Assembly (NCBI GenBank): GCA_016933335.1
Contig: JAFGBD010000006.1
Coordinates: forward strand, 1 to 45,417
Direction: 5' to 3'
Length of the DNA stretch: 45,417 bases
Origin: Bacteroidales bacterium
Lineage (GTDB): Bacteria > Bacteroidota > Bacteroidia > Bacteroidales > UBA10428
Shown: piece by piece, positions 18,354 to 28,444 of the stretch
Layout of the letters: every line of letters begins with the position of its first letter
How positions within the stretch are numbered: position 1 is the first letter of the stretch
The notes under the pieces: model-generated
What the model was told of the DNA's origin: nothing
Database searches by the model: none
What the model saw: only the letters and a program-made list of their open reading frames with translations
Translations under genes and position numbers: made by a program

Positions 18354-19673
18354 CTATTTCCCGGGTTTCATGGCCTGGTAACCCAGATGCTGGATATAAG
18401 CATCCAGTATGATCAAAGAGGTAAATGCTTCAACAACCGGCCAGATTCTTGCTACAATGGTCGGATCGCGCCGGGTTACTGCTGCCAGCTCTTTGTTTTC
18501 AAGACTGACCTTATCAATCGTCTTTTGAGGTTTGGCAATGGTCGGGGTCGGTTTCACAGCGACTTTTGCAATGATATCCTGTCCTGTGGTCAATCCGCCT
18601 GTGATTCCTCCTGCATTATTTGACAGAAACCTGACTTTACCGTTTTCAATCCGCAGTTCATCGTTGCATTGCGATCCTTTCATTCTGGTTGCCTCCAGTC
18701 CGCACCCGATCTCAACTGCCTTTACTGTCCCGATGCTCATCAACCTGCCCAGTTCACCATCAAGCTTGTTAAACACCGGCTCCCCCATACCGGCAGGAAC
18801 ACCCGTGACAACAACTTCCACAATCCCACCGGAAGAATCACCCTCATTCATTATCCTGATTATCTCTCTGTACATGGCATCTGCAGCTTCCGGATCGGGA
18901 CAGAAAAGCTTGGGATTGATTCCGTATTTTTCGCGTATTTCCTTTTCATTGTATTCCGGTTTCTGGATCTCTGGAATTCTTTTTTCAAGGTCGGCCAGTA
19001 TGGCCATCTTTTCAAAAAAGCGCATATCGGGTTTCATCCTGCCCGAACCAAAGATCTCAAGATAAACCGGATCGTACTTTTTCCTCACCTCACGGTAGGC
19101 TGCAGCTTTTTCCCTGATAACATCAATGGCAACATCTTTCATACGGATGCCTGCAGCTTCACGTATAAAAGATACAACTCCGATGCCATGGTCTTTCAGC
19201 ACCCTTTTTGCGATACATCCGGCTGCAACAATGGATGAGGTATACCTTCCGCTGAAAAAACCCGCACCGATGGAATCGTCGAACTCACCATACTTCTGAT
19301 ATGATGCATAAGAAGCATGACCCGGTCTTGGTGTCCGGTTGGTTAACTGGTACTGTTCAATGTGTTCGAAGTGCCGGTCAACATTTGGAATCAGGATAAC
19401 AAGCGGAGTGCCGTTCGTAAAACCTTTGTTTTTAAATCCCGGCATGGTATCAGCCGCATTAACACCGCTATATATTACAGGCACATCTGCTTCACGCCTG
19501 GGTGAAGTGAGTTCTCCCTGACCGGGTTTTCTGAGCATCAGCTCGGTATATATCTCTTCCTCGGTGAAATAATATCCCGGCGGAACACCCTGAATGTTTA
19601 TTGACAGACCTTCCTGGTATGAACCACCTGCCACGGTGGTTTTAAATAAGTTTCCGTATGTACATCCCAGCAT
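18354..19673 (-). CDS. aroC: Divergent chorismate synthase-like protein
   Basis: 439 residues; the usual chorismate synthase (FMN-dependent, EPSP to chorismate) has about 350-365. Conserved parts are clear: GVPPG (29-33), RKPGQ and TSPRREAD (48-63), RPGHA with His119, CPDPEAA (258-264), EGDSSGG, GEPVF, NNAGGITGG, KPTPTI and RDP...PVVEA. The first signature, normally GESHG with an invariant active-site His, reads GGSYQ (16-20). The normal RSSARET reads FFSGRYT (139-145), and GRHDP reads TRRDP. An extra stretch of about 50 residues lies before CPDPEAA. The gene is downstream of a normal aroA on the same strand, 139 bases away, so a shikimate-pathway role is likely. Catalysis as in the standard enzyme cannot be assumed. 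Confidence 0.8.
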   Translation of the reverse strand: MLGCTYGNLFKTTVAGGSYQEGLSINIQGVPPGYYFTEEEIYTELMLRKPGQGELTSPRREADVPVIYSGVNAADTMPGFKNKGFTNGTPLVILIPNVDRHFEHIEQYQLTNRTPRPGHASYASYQKYGEFDDSIGAGFFSGRYTSSIVAAGCIAKRVLKDHGIGVVSFIREAAGIRMKDVAIDVIREKAAAYREVRKKYDPVYLEIFGSGRMKPDMRFFEKMAILADLEKRIPEIQKPEYNEKEIREKYGINPKLFCPDPEAADAMYREIIRIMNEGDSSGGIVEVVVTGVPAGMGEPVFNKLDGELGRLMSIGTVKAVEIGCGLEATRMKGSQCNDELRIENGKVRFLSNNAGGITGGLTTGQDIIAKVAVKPTPTIAKPQKTIDKVSLENKELAAVTRRDPTIVARIWPVVEAFTSLIILDAYIQHLGYQAMKPGK

Positions 19674-19812
19674 TTTATATAAATTTTAGATTGTTATTTT
19701 CATTTCAAGTAATGGCTGATTCATTTAATCCGGATATCGGATATTCAATATTCAGAAAATTACCTGTTGTTAAAATATTTTAAGCTCAAATAAATTATGG
19801 TTCATTTATCGT

Positions 19813-21078
19813 CTAATTGTCCGCCATTTCCATCCTGGCACCGATGGCTTTCATATCTTCCAGATAGCCCGGGTATGTGATCCGGATGGACTCTGCAGTA
19901 TCAACTATCGTATCTCCTTCGGCCATCATGCCTGCAACAGATAATGCCATTACCATCCTGTGATCATGATAACCATGCAGTTCACAGCCTTTCAGCACAC
20001 TTTGATGAATGACCAGGCCGTCTCTTAATTCTTCCAGCTTACCTCCCATTTTTGTCAGTTCGGTTGTTATGGCACTTATCCGGTCACATTCCTTAAACCT
20101 GGCCTGTGCTACATTCAGAAGCCTGGTGGTACCTTCTGCAAAACAGCCGGCTACTGCAAAAGCCGGAAGTGCATCGGGCGTATTGTTCATGTCTATATCT
20201 ATTCCCCTGAGGTTGCCTCCTTTCAAGATAACGCCTTCCCGGACATGTTTTATCTGTGCCCCCATATCCCCGAGAAAGGTAAATATTTCTTTGTCACCCT
20301 GGTGATCAGAGAAATCCAGTCCTTTGATAAGTATCTCCGAACCGGTAATAGCAGCCGCACAGGCAGCAAAGGTAGCAGATGAGAAGTCGGCAGGAATGCT
20401 TCTTTCAAATGCAAGGTATTTCTGACCACCGGGTATACGGAACCAGTCAAGTCCGTTCTGCTCAAAACTGATGCTCAGTTTTTTCAGCCAGTCAAGTGTC
20501 ATCTCCACGTATGGTTTTTCATGCAGGTTTTCAACGATGATCTCAGTGTCACGCGTGCACAGGGGGCATGCAAGCAGCAATGATGTAAGGAACTGTGAAC
20601 TGATACCGTCGACAGTGGTCTTACCTCCCCTGATGGGTCCTCTAATCGTAAAGGGACATCTGCCATCTGCAGAACGGATTGTTGCGCCAAGGTTTTCCAG
20701 GGCTGTCAGCAGTGGTGTCATTGGTCTTTGACGGATGGAGCTGTCACCATCAAACATAACCGGAAAATCTGCCAGTGCAGCCAGTCCTGTAAGTATTCTG
20801 AGGGAAGTGCCCGAATTTCCGGCATCAATTTTTTTACAGGCCGGTTTTGGCAATCCGCCTGTGCCTTTTATAACCAGGGTATCCCCCTGCACGACTTCAG
20901 CGCCAAACTCCTGTATACCTTTGATACAGGAAATGGTATCGGCTGAAAAAAGCGGATTTTCAAGTACAGATTTTCCTTCGGCAATTCCTGCCAGTGCAAC
21001 TGCCCTGATGGTATGCGATTTGGAGGCAGGAATGCGGATTTCCCCCTGAAGTGTCGATTTATTGATTTTAAGTCTCAA
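19813..21078 (-). CDS. aroA: 3-phosphoshikimate 1-carboxyvinyltransferase (EPSP synthase)
   Basis: 421 residues, the usual length. It joins shikimate 3-phosphate and phosphoenolpyruvate to form EPSP, the substrate of chorismate synthase. The sequence has the N-terminal IPASKSHTIRA motif (substrate Lys, Ser and Arg), GNSGTSLRI (phosphate contacts), DGDSSIRQRPM, PDALPAFAV with the catalytic Asp, KECDRIS, and DHRMVMAL near the C-terminus. All key residues are present. It precedes the aroC-like gene on the same strand, so the last two steps to chorismate are encoded together. Confidence 0.95.
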   Translation of the reverse strand: MRLKINKSTLQGEIRIPASKSHTIRAVALAGIAEGKSVLENPLFSADTISCIKGIQEFGAEVVQGDTLVIKGTGGLPKPACKKIDAGNSGTSLRILTGLAALADFPVMFDGDSSIRQRPMTPLLTALENLGATIRSADGRCPFTIRGPIRGGKTTVDGISSQFLTSLLLACPLCTRDTEIIVENLHEKPYVEMTLDWLKKLSISFEQNGLDWFRIPGGQKYLAFERSIPADFSSATFAACAAAITGSEILIKGLDFSDHQGDKEIFTFLGDMGAQIKHVREGVILKGGNLRGIDIDMNNTPDALPAFAVAGCFAEGTTRLLNVAQARFKECDRISAITTELTKMGGKLEELRDGLVIHQSVLKGCELHGYHDHRMVMALSVAGMMAEGDTIVDTAESIRITYPGYLEDMKAIGARMEMADN

Positions 21079-21099
21079 TTCGCAGGTTTTTATTCCGGG

Positions 21100-21131
21100 C
21101 GAAGTTAATCAATCATAACTATTTAAGCAAA
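21100..21131 (-). promoter_or_regulatory. Candidate aroA promoter
   Basis: On the minus strand, TTTG (21131-21128) is followed by a 20-base spacer and TAACTTCG (21107-21100), close to the Bacteroidota form TTTG-N19/20-TAnnTTTG. It lies 21 bases upstream of the aroA start. Confidence 0.42.
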
Positions 21132-21232
21132 AAGATATCATTCCCCTTCTTATAAATCCCGCAAATGGATTCAGAAACTGTTCTGTAACTCATTATCTTC
21201 AAATGCCTGAAAAGAACGGTAATACCTATTGA

Positions 21233-22297
21233 CTATAACCACAATCCTGATATCATCCCCAGAATCATATTTGCTGCCAGAACAAAACATCCAATGCCCA
21301 ATGCACCAATAGGCTCTCCCAGAGCAGGTCTTTTTTGATAACAGGATGTTCTGTTGAAGAATATGGAACTGCGCAATCCGGTTAATAATCCGATAAATAA
21401 TCCCGCCCAGATTGTAAACCTGAAATTATTGAATTGACTCCAGCTTAACATAACAGCACATCCGATCAACAGAAACCATAAACCTGTATTTGACAAAAGA
21501 AAAAGAGTCAGTATCCTGTCCTCATCTTCAGGAGCAATTAATTCTTTGCTTTGCTGATACAAAAACCGGTAAAGACCATAAATCGCTATCAGTAAAATAC
21601 ATACAGACAGTATTATCCAGGGAAACCGGATAAAAAAAAGCGAAATGAAATCTCTCGGCCTGGAGATCAGAATGTCTGAAGTTTTAAATAAAAACCGGCT
21701 GCGTGTATGAATCTGAGCTGATTTTATTTCATAAGGCACAGGCAAAATATCAGGGATAATAAAGGAATAATTCTCCCAGCTCCTTTTTGTTTTCGCAACC
21801 CTGGTCAGGTCAAAATAACATCTCTTGATTTGATCCGGATGGCATACAATTGCTATTTGCAGATCCTTTTCAGGAAGCATTGAATTCGCTTTCTCAAGGG
21901 CATACCTTGCAGCTTCAAGCGTGTTGATATATTGTTTGCCGTGCCCGTGCATTCTAACCAGTTGAACATTTTTCAATCTCTGAACGGTTTCCCTGCAGTT
22001 TTCAGAATTTTTTGCAAGCAGTATTCCTTCCTGGGCGATGATGACTTTCGGCCGGGTATATTTTGCCATCCAGTTCAACAAAGAATCGTTTGTCCTTCCG
22101 GATTGATAATTTCCCATATCATCCCGGATAATTCCAAATCCCATGGCAATTACCACATCAGCTTTCATGGCTTCCTCTTCCCAGTTGTTGCCGGGAGTTA
22201 CCGTTAAGAACCAGAACCGGATGATACCGGCAAGATAGAGCAATATCATCCAGAAAATAAAAGATGGTATTAAAAACCGTAACGTTGTTTTCATCAT
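21233..22297 (-). CDS. YdcF/DUF218-like membrane protein
   Basis: 354 residues. One N-terminal membrane helix (about 7-30) is followed by a soluble domain (about 45-195) with ADVVIAMGFG, RTNDSLLNWM, KVIIAQEG, an NTLEAARYALEKA helix and IAIVCHPDQIKRC. This follows the order of the SanA/YdcF (DUF218) domain, whose exact reaction is unclear; some members affect envelope integrity. The C-terminal third has four or five more membrane helices, unusual for small YdcF proteins. It is transcribed divergently from the AraC-type regulator at 22574, and the shared 276-base spacer carries a candidate operator, so that regulator may control it. Family assignment is moderate. Confidence 0.6.
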   Translation of the reverse strand: MMKTTLRFLIPSFIFWMILLYLAGIIRFWFLTVTPGNNWEEEAMKADVVIAMGFGIIRDDMGNYQSGRTNDSLLNWMAKYTRPKVIIAQEGILLAKNSENCRETVQRLKNVQLVRMHGHGKQYINTLEAARYALEKANSMLPEKDLQIAIVCHPDQIKRCYFDLTRVAKTKRSWENYSFIIPDILPVPYEIKSAQIHTRSRFLFKTSDILISRPRDFISLFFIRFPWIILSVCILLIAIYGLYRFLYQQSKELIAPEDEDRILTLFLLSNTGLWFLLIGCAVMLSWSQFNNFRFTIWAGLFIGLLTGLRSSIFFNRTSCYQKRPALGEPIGALGIGCFVLAANMILGMISGLWL

Positions 22298-22329
22298 GCA
22301 ATTTTTAATATGGATTCAAAACAGCAATG

Positions 22330-22360
22330 GTTTACGCCCTTTACATTGTATGTTTACGGC
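22330..22360. promoter_or_regulatory. Candidate direct-repeat operator for the AraC-type regulator
   Basis: GTTTACGCC at 22330-22338 and GTTTACGGC at 22352-22360 are direct repeats differing at one position. Their starts are 22 bases apart, about two helical turns. AraC-family proteins commonly bind such direct repeats through two HTH motifs. The pair is 33-63 bases upstream of the YdcF-like gene and between it and the regulator. Confidence 0.35.
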
Positions 22361-22573
22361 GCAAATCAGTCCTTACCACAAAAATACAATATCAAAAAAT
22401 TAAAAACTATGCTTTTTTTGCTATTTACTGATATCATTTTGAATATATAAATTAATATACTATCTGGTTTTTAATAACTTATTGTTAATATTTTTTTGAA
22501 TAATTATTATTTTTACTGTCTGAACCGGTATATGTGACATGTACCGGAGTCATTTTGTTTTATCATCTGCTAA

Positions 22574-23467
22574 ATGCTTAATATTATGCGCAAAGACGAT
22601 AAAAGATATATACCCATCCCGGAAGATGAATTCTACTTTATTCAGAATCATTATGAAGCACGTTTTGATTATGCCCTGCATTATCATACTGATTATGAGC
22701 TGAATCTGGTATTCAATACTTCGGGAAGACGAATCATTAATGATTCGGTTGAAACGTTTCACGATATCGATCTTGTTTTGGCAGGGCCGGGTGCATTGCA
22801 TTCATGGACTGACAATACGCCCAAGTGGGAAAAAAGCAAAGCCCGCGTCGTAACATTACAGTTTCACAATGATTTCTTAAGTAAAGAAATTATGCAGCGA
22901 AGACCGCTCGAAGCTGTTAGCAGGATGCTTGCATTATCGCCGAGGGGAATCGTTTTTTCAAAAGCTACTGCAAGAAAGTTCAAATCCAGGTTAACAGGCC
23001 TGTCTGCAATAAAAGGATTTTATGCCTTCATCGAGTTTTTATCCATTCTTCATGAACTGGCTTTGTCTCCCCGGCAGAGAATACTGTCCTCCGAAGCCTA
23101 TTTAACATCGCTGGATTCCCGTAAACGTGACAGGCTTTATGTTGTATTTGACCATATCCATCAGTACTACCATACAGATATCAAAGCTGAGACTTTGGCT
23201 TCGCTGGCGAATTTATCGGTTTCAGCCTTTAGTCACTATTTTAAGAAGCATGCTGCACTCACGTTTGTTGAATATCTGATCAGCTATCGTATTCATCAGG
23301 CATTGCGGATGCTGGCAGATACCGGTTTGAATATTTCTGAAATAGTTTTCAGGTGTGGCTTTCAGAATATCTCAAATTTCAACCGGCAGTTCAAAAAACG
23401 TGTTAAATGCACTCCCCTTGAATACAGGGAAGAAGGAAAACATTATTTAAGCACCTTTCAGGAGTAA
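22574..23467 (+). CDS. AraC-family transcriptional regulator
   Basis: 297 residues from the ATG at 22574; an in-frame ATG at 22586 is an alternative, and neither has a clear ribosome binding site. The N-terminal part (about 12-85) is a cupin-like sensing domain with HYHTDYELN. The C-terminal 100 residues form the double-HTH AraC domain: ETLASLANLSVSAFSHYFKK as the first HTH, ISEIVFRCGFQNISNFNRQF as the second, then the closing TPLEYR. Such proteins usually respond to a small molecule, often a sugar or metabolite, and activate nearby genes. The divergent YdcF-like gene and the direct repeats between them suggest local control. The effector is unknown. Confidence 0.87.
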   Translation: MLNIMRKDDKRYIPIPEDEFYFIQNHYEARFDYALHYHTDYELNLVFNTSGRRIINDSVETFHDIDLVLAGPGALHSWTDNTPKWEKSKARVVTLQFHNDFLSKEIMQRRPLEAVSRMLALSPRGIVFSKATARKFKSRLTGLSAIKGFYAFIEFLSILHELALSPRQRILSSEAYLTSLDSRKRDRLYVVFDHIHQYYHTDIKAETLASLANLSVSAFSHYFKKHAALTFVEYLISYRIHQALRMLADTGLNISEIVFRCGFQNISNFNRQFKKRVKCTPLEYREEGKHYLSTFQE

Positions 23468-23609
23468 ACTTTGAGAACAGGATCGACAGTAATGATCAGC
23501 AGGAAAGCCTGCATCAGAAACGGATCTTATCAGAACAAAACTGAACGTGAAAATTTACATGATCAAATAAAGCCAGTTTCTTATTGATTTATCAGCAAAA
23601 TCAATTTTC

Positions 23610-23639
23610 AAAAAGTTATTACCGCAAGCACTTTTTTTT
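23610..23639. terminator. Possible weak terminator between convergent araC-type gene and parC
   Basis: AAAAAGT (23610-23616) pairs with ACTTTTT (23630-23636) around a 13-base loop, and more Ts follow on the plus strand. The stem is short and AT-rich. It sits between two convergent genes and could serve either strand. Confidence 0.28.
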
Positions 23640-23661
23640 CACATTGGCAAATCTGTAATTA

Positions 23662-26325
23662 CTATAAAAATTCAAAGCTCATCTGATCGCCGTTTGTATT
23701 TTTATCCGGTGATTTTTCCTTTTTGTCCTGGCAGGTTTCCTGCAACTCCTCTGCTTTGGTCTTTATCGGTTCGAGCTCTTTAACAAGGGCAACCTCGTAA
23801 TTGGACAGTCTTTTACCTTTGGCCCTGTAACCTTTTATCCCGATAAATTCTGCTACCTCAATGATTTCATTCGTTCTGTTTTTGTTTCTGCCCCCGAATT
23901 CGATCTCAAACCGCGGATAATCAACTTCTGTCAGCCTGATTAATTCCGAACCTCCGGTATCACCGATGAAACCGACCGGTTTTTCGGATATTTCGGCATT
24001 GAACCTTTTCACATAATAGTATTTTTGCGCTGCATCAAAGTATACTGCAGAAAAGATCTTGCCGGGGCTGAATTTCTCAATGAGGATGAGATCATCTTCA
24101 AAGTGATTGGAAAGATCAAATGATGAAGTCCTGAATGTCCCGGATTTTGTCATGATCAGCAATTTATCGTCATCTTTGAACTCTCCGAGATATCTGCCCC
24201 TGGCATCATGGTTGAGCCTGAAAACATCTTCATCAAACCAGATTTTTCGTCCCCCGAGTGTCGAACCTCCCTTCTCTTTTAATGCCACTTTGCTGATGCC
24301 ATATTTTGTCACAATGTTTCCCATCGAAGATTTACCTTTTATAGCCAGCTCTCCGAAATCTATTTCTGTCTGCAGATTTCTGAGCCGTGGCCGGGGTTTC
24401 AGAACAACTCTTACCACTTCAGCCTCACCATTCGGATTGATGCTCAGATACAGGATTTTCGAACCGGGCGTCCCCCTTGTCAGGTTATACTCCTTATCAC
24501 GCGTAAGACCGGTAATGGCACACCTCTTCATATATGTCACCCCTGTTTTACCGTCACGGTAAACGATATTATATATGGTACGTGCATCGTTCTTCTTGAA
24601 TACCGCAACATGCATAATATCTTTTCCGGCAAAGAATTTTTCCGAGACCCTGGTTATCTGGTACGAACCGTCTCTGCGTATAACGATCACATCATCGATA
24701 TCCGAACAATCGCAGACTAATTCATCCTTTTTCAGCGAAGTACCGATAAAACCTTCTGCCCGGTTCACATACAGCTTTTCATTTGCAACAACCACCTTTG
24801 TCGCTTCAATGGTATCAAAACTCCTTATTTCTGTTTTTCTTTCTCTTCCCTTGCCGTATTTTTCTTTGATCCGTGTGAAATACTTAATGGTGTATGGAAC
24901 GATATTCTTAATACTGGCTTTGACTTTCTTTATTTCACTTTCGATGTTTTTAATCTGTTCATCAGCCCTGATTGTGCTGTATTTTGATATTCTCTTAATG
25001 GGAATATTTGAAAGCCTGATCAGATCATCCCTTGTAACCTCCCTGGTCAGGAGCGGCTTAAAAGGTTCAAGACTTTTATCAATGGTTGAGAGAATATCCT
25101 CCTCTGTCTTACATTTCTTGATATGCTCGTAAAGTTCATGCTCAATGAATATTTTTTCCAGTGATGACAGGTGCCAGGAATCCTGAAGTTCAGAAAGCCT
25201 GATCCCCAGTTCCTTCTTCAATAATTCCAGTGTTTTCCTTGTGGATATCTGCAGGATCTCACTGATACCTAAAAACTGTGGTTTGTTTTCATCTATCACG
25301 CATGAATTGGGCGAGATTGGTGTCTCACAGTCGGTAAAGGCGTACAGTGCATCAATGGTCTTGTCAGGTGAAATACCCGGTGCAAGATGAATCAGAATTT
25401 CCACATCCCGGGCTGTATTGTCATCAATTTTCCTGATTTTGATTTTACCCTTTTCGTTTGCTTTGATAATTGATTCTATCAGTGAGGATGTTGTCCTTCC
25501 ATACGGTAGCTCGGTAATTGTGAGTGTCTTTTTATCAAGCTTGGTAATTTTGGCCCTGACTTTTACCATCCCTCCCCTTAATCCGTCGTTATATCTGCCG
25601 AAATCAGCCTGCCCCCCTGTGGGAAAATCAGGATAGAGTTCAAACTCCCTTCCTTCCAGAATGGCTATGGAGGCATCAATCAGTTCGTTGAAATTATGAG
25701 GAAGAATCTTTGATGCCAGTCCGACTGCAATTCCTTCAACACCTTGCGCAAGTAAAAGGGGAAATTTCACAGGAAGTGTTACGGGCTCCTTGTTTCTTCC
25801 GTCGTATGAGGCTTTCCAGATTGTGGTTTTTGGATTGAATATGACTTCCAGGGCAAATTTCGACAGCCGGGCCTCGATATAACGTGAGGCTGCAGCGCTG
25901 TCACCTGTATAAATATTGCCCCAGTTTCCCTGGGTTTCGATCAGCAGATCCTTTTGTCCCAGCTGAACAAGGGCATCGCCGATGGAAGCATCACCATGCG
26001 GGTGATACTGCATAGTATGACCGATGATGTTTGCCACTTTATTGAACCTGCCGTCATCAAGGTTGTGCATTGCATGCAGTATCCTTCTCTGCACGGGCTT
26101 CAGTCCGTCGTAAAGATGGGGTACTGCCCTTTCCAGTATGACATAGGAGGCGTAATCCAGAAACCAGTCCTGGTACATGCCCGAGAGCCTGGTCACATGT
26201 TCGGCAGGATTATACCAGTCAAGGGTCGTTCCTTCGTTTTCCCCGGCTGAATAACCATCATCCTGAATATTTTCATTCATTTCCAGATCATCTGCACTCA
26301 TTGTAATCCTCCTTGAACCTGACAA
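23662..26325 (-). CDS. parC: DNA topoisomerase IV subunit A
   Basis: 887 residues. This is the breakage-reunion subunit of topoisomerase IV, which unlinks daughter chromosomes. It has YASYVILERAVPHLYDGLKP (59-77), the IGHTMQYHPHGDASIGDALV region, and AAASRYIEARLSK with Tyr149 as the DNA-linking tyrosine. A coiled-coil gate segment lies near 440-500, and a beta-pinwheel-like C-terminal domain near 520-830. The parE start-to-parC order, with only six bases between the genes, shows an operon. The short charged N-terminal extension (1-35) and the divergent C-terminal domain fit the Bacteroidota ParC type rather than GyrA. Confidence 0.93.
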   Translation of the reverse strand: MSGSRRITMSADDLEMNENIQDDGYSAGENEGTTLDWYNPAEHVTRLSGMYQDWFLDYASYVILERAVPHLYDGLKPVQRRILHAMHNLDDGRFNKVANIIGHTMQYHPHGDASIGDALVQLGQKDLLIETQGNWGNIYTGDSAAASRYIEARLSKFALEVIFNPKTTIWKASYDGRNKEPVTLPVKFPLLLAQGVEGIAVGLASKILPHNFNELIDASIAILEGREFELYPDFPTGGQADFGRYNDGLRGGMVKVRAKITKLDKKTLTITELPYGRTTSSLIESIIKANEKGKIKIRKIDDNTARDVEILIHLAPGISPDKTIDALYAFTDCETPISPNSCVIDENKPQFLGISEILQISTRKTLELLKKELGIRLSELQDSWHLSSLEKIFIEHELYEHIKKCKTEEDILSTIDKSLEPFKPLLTREVTRDDLIRLSNIPIKRISKYSTIRADEQIKNIESEIKKVKASIKNIVPYTIKYFTRIKEKYGKGRERKTEIRSFDTIEATKVVVANEKLYVNRAEGFIGTSLKKDELVCDCSDIDDVIVIRRDGSYQITRVSEKFFAGKDIMHVAVFKKNDARTIYNIVYRDGKTGVTYMKRCAITGLTRDKEYNLTRGTPGSKILYLSINPNGEAEVVRVVLKPRPRLRNLQTEIDFGELAIKGKSSMGNIVTKYGISKVALKEKGGSTLGGRKIWFDEDVFRLNHDARGRYLGEFKDDDKLLIMTKSGTFRTSSFDLSNHFEDDLILIEKFSPGKIFSAVYFDAAQKYYYVKRFNAEISEKPVGFIGDTGGSELIRLTEVDYPRFEIEFGGRNKNRTNEIIEVAEFIGIKGYRAKGKRLSNYEVALVKELEPIKTKAEELQETCQDKKEKSPDKNTNGDQMSFEFL

Positions 26326-26331
26326 TAGATT

Positions 26332-28176
26332 TTATGCTTCAACCAGATCTTCCTCAACTTTCAGGTTTTCTATGATGAATTCCTGGCGTTCAGGTGTATT
26401 CTTGCCCATGTAAAAAGGCAGAAGCTTTGAAACAGCATCATCTTTTTTAAGCCTCACCGGTTCGAGACGCATATCTTTTCCGATAAAATACCTGAATTCT
26501 TCAGGTGAGATTTCACCTAAACCTTTGAACCTTGTGATTTCAGGATTTGGTCCCAGTTTTGATATCGCTTTAACCCTTTCCTCATCTGAATAGCAATAGA
26601 TGGTTTCCTTTTTATTTCTGACGCGGAACAGGGGTGTCTGTAGTATGCAAAGATGGCCGTTGCGCACCAGGTCGGGGAAGAACTGCAGGAAGAATGTGAT
26701 CAGCAGCAGGCGGATATGCATGCCATCGACATCGGCATCTGTGGCAATGACAACATTATGGTATCTGAGGTTTTCTATTCCGTCTTCAATGTTAAGAGCT
26801 GCCTGCAACAGATTGAATTCCTCATTTTCATAGACAATCTTCTTGGTAAGTCCGAAAGTATTGAGTGGTTTACCCTTAAGGCTGAATACCGCCTGGGTGT
26901 TAACATCCCTTGACTTGGTTATTGAGCCGCTGGCTGAGTCCCCCTCGGTAATAAAGAGGGTGGTTTCAAATCTTTTTTCATCCTCATCGTTGTAATGAAG
27001 TTTGCAATCCCTGAGTTTTCTGTTATGCAGGTTTGCTTTCCGGGCTCTTTCACGGGCAATTTTTTGTATGCCTGAGATGGCTTTTCTTTCCTTCTCTGAT
27101 TCGACGATTTTTTTAAGCAGAATATCAGCTGTTCCGGGATGCTTATGCAGATAGTTGTCAAGCTGCTTCTTTACGAAATCCCCGATGAAATTCCTGACGG
27201 TAGGTCCCTCCGGGCCCATATCCTTTGATCCGAGCTTTGTTTTTGTCTGGGATTCAAAAACAGGCTCTTCCACTTTAACAGAAATGGCAGAGATGATCGA
27301 TGCCCTGATATCTGACGGTTCAAACTCTTTTTTGTAGAATTCCCTTATGGTTCTTACCAGGGCTTCTTTGAATGCAACCAGGTGTGTCCCGCCCTGAATG
27401 GTGTTCTGACCGTTTACAAATGAGAAATAGGTTTCACCGTACTGATTACCGTGGGTAATGGCTATCTCAATATCGGTATTTTTAAGGTGAATGACGGGAT
27501 AGAGGTATTCGGTTTCAATATTTTCATTCAGGAGATCCAGCAATCCGTTTTTGGAATAATGGTCTGTCCCGTTCAACCGTATGGTTAGTCCTGAATTCAG
27601 GTAGACATAATTACGGATCAATGATTCAAGGTAATCATCGATGAACCTGAATTTGCCGAACATTTGCTCATCGGGAATAAAAGTCACAAGGGTTCCGTTC
27701 TTCTGATTTGATTTTTGCTCAGGCATATCATCCAGCAGGTTTCCTTCCCCAAACCTGACAGATTTCATCAGACCCTCCCTGAATGACTGGATTTCGAAAT
27801 GTGAAGAGAGTGCATTGACAGCTTTGATACCCACCCCGTTCAATCCCACTGATTTCTTGAATACCTTGGAATCATATTTGGCACCGGTATTCATTCTGGA
27901 AGCCACATCCATCACCTTGCCCAGAGGAATGCCTCTTCCAAAATCCCTGATTGTAACCAGGTTGTCGTTGACAGTAATTTCAATGATTTTGCCAAAGCCC
28001 ATCATATACTCATCCACGGCATTGTCCAGTACCTCTTTGATAAGCACATATATGCCGTCATCAGGGGACGAGCCGTCTCCAAGCTTTCCAATATACATAC
28101 CAGGACGTTTTCTGATATGTTCTCTCCAGTCCAGTGTTCGTATTGTATCCTCTGTATAAGCTGCTGCCGCGTTCAT
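26332..28176 (-). CDS. parE: DNA topoisomerase IV subunit B
   Basis: 614 residues. This is the ATPase subunit that partners ParC. GHKL ATP-site motifs are visible: [20 protein letters not shown] and [14 protein letters not shown]. The TOPRIM domain has ITEGDSASG and [12 protein letters not shown] for metal binding, and the end has the conserved GEISPEEF region. The length is near that of ParE/GyrB without insertions. It is directly followed by parC on the same strand. The upstream spacer carries a TATATTTG -7 box. Confidence 0.94.
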   Translation of the reverse strand: MNAAAAYTEDTIRTLDWREHIRKRPGMYIGKLGDGSSPDDGIYVLIKEVLDNAVDEYMMGFGKIIEITVNDNLVTIRDFGRGIPLGKVMDVASRMNTGAKYDSKVFKKSVGLNGVGIKAVNALSSHFEIQSFREGLMKSVRFGEGNLLDDMPEQKSNQKNGTLVTFIPDEQMFGKFRFIDDYLESLIRNYVYLNSGLTIRLNGTDHYSKNGLLDLLNENIETEYLYPVIHLKNTDIEIAITHGNQYGETYFSFVNGQNTIQGGTHLVAFKEALVRTIREFYKKEFEPSDIRASIISAISVKVEEPVFESQTKTKLGSKDMGPEGPTVRNFIGDFVKKQLDNYLHKHPGTADILLKKIVESEKERKAISGIQKIARERARKANLHNRKLRDCKLHYNDEDEKRFETTLFITEGDSASGSITKSRDVNTQAVFSLKGKPLNTFGLTKKIVYENEEFNLLQAALNIEDGIENLRYHNVVIATDADVDGMHIRLLLITFFLQFFPDLVRNGHLCILQTPLFRVRNKKETIYCYSDEERVKAISKLGPNPEITRFKGLGEISPEEFRYFIGKDMRLEPVRLKKDDAVSKLLPFYMGKNTPERQEFIIENLKVEEDLVEA

Positions 28177-28194
28177 ACTACTTCACATTTGCCG

Positions 28195-28202
28195 CAAATA
28201 TA
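28195..28202 (-). promoter_or_regulatory. Candidate -7 box of the parE-parC operon
   Basis: TATATTTG on the minus strand is a full match to TAnnTTTG and lies 19 bases before the parE start. No convincing TTTG -33 element lies at the right distance, so the call rests on the -7 box alone. Confidence 0.38.
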
Positions 28203-28350
28203 GATAAAAGAACAGATGATCCGGAATTTGTTTATCAACAGTGAAATTAACAATCACAGACCAGTAAAGGGATTTAGATAACAACAGATCAAATGGTTGA
28301 ATTGTTGAAAAATATTTTTGCAGGTGACTATCAGTTGAAAAATCAGGTGC

Positions 28351-28384
28351 CAAAAAAAAGCCAAGCAAGAATATCTCTTGCTTA
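28351..28384 (-). terminator. Rho-independent terminator of the secreted repeat gene
   Basis: AAGCAAGA (28363-28370) and TCTTGCTT (28376-28383) form a perfect eight-pair stem with a five-base loop. On the minus strand it is followed by GGC and eight Ts (28359-28352). It lies about 60 bases after the gene ending at 28445. Confidence 0.8.
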
Positions 28385-28444
28385 GCGGGTGTCAGTTATT
28401 TTATAATCTTATATCATTCTGCCCTAACAGGATCCTGTATCACT

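Noticed and set aside
18129-18623. Plus-strand reading frame of 164 codons
   Set aside because: It is mostly antisense to the aroC-like gene and has no recognisable protein features.
23493-23516. Hairpin GCAGG-AAAG-CCTGC after the AraC-type gene
   Set aside because: Short stem and no T-run.
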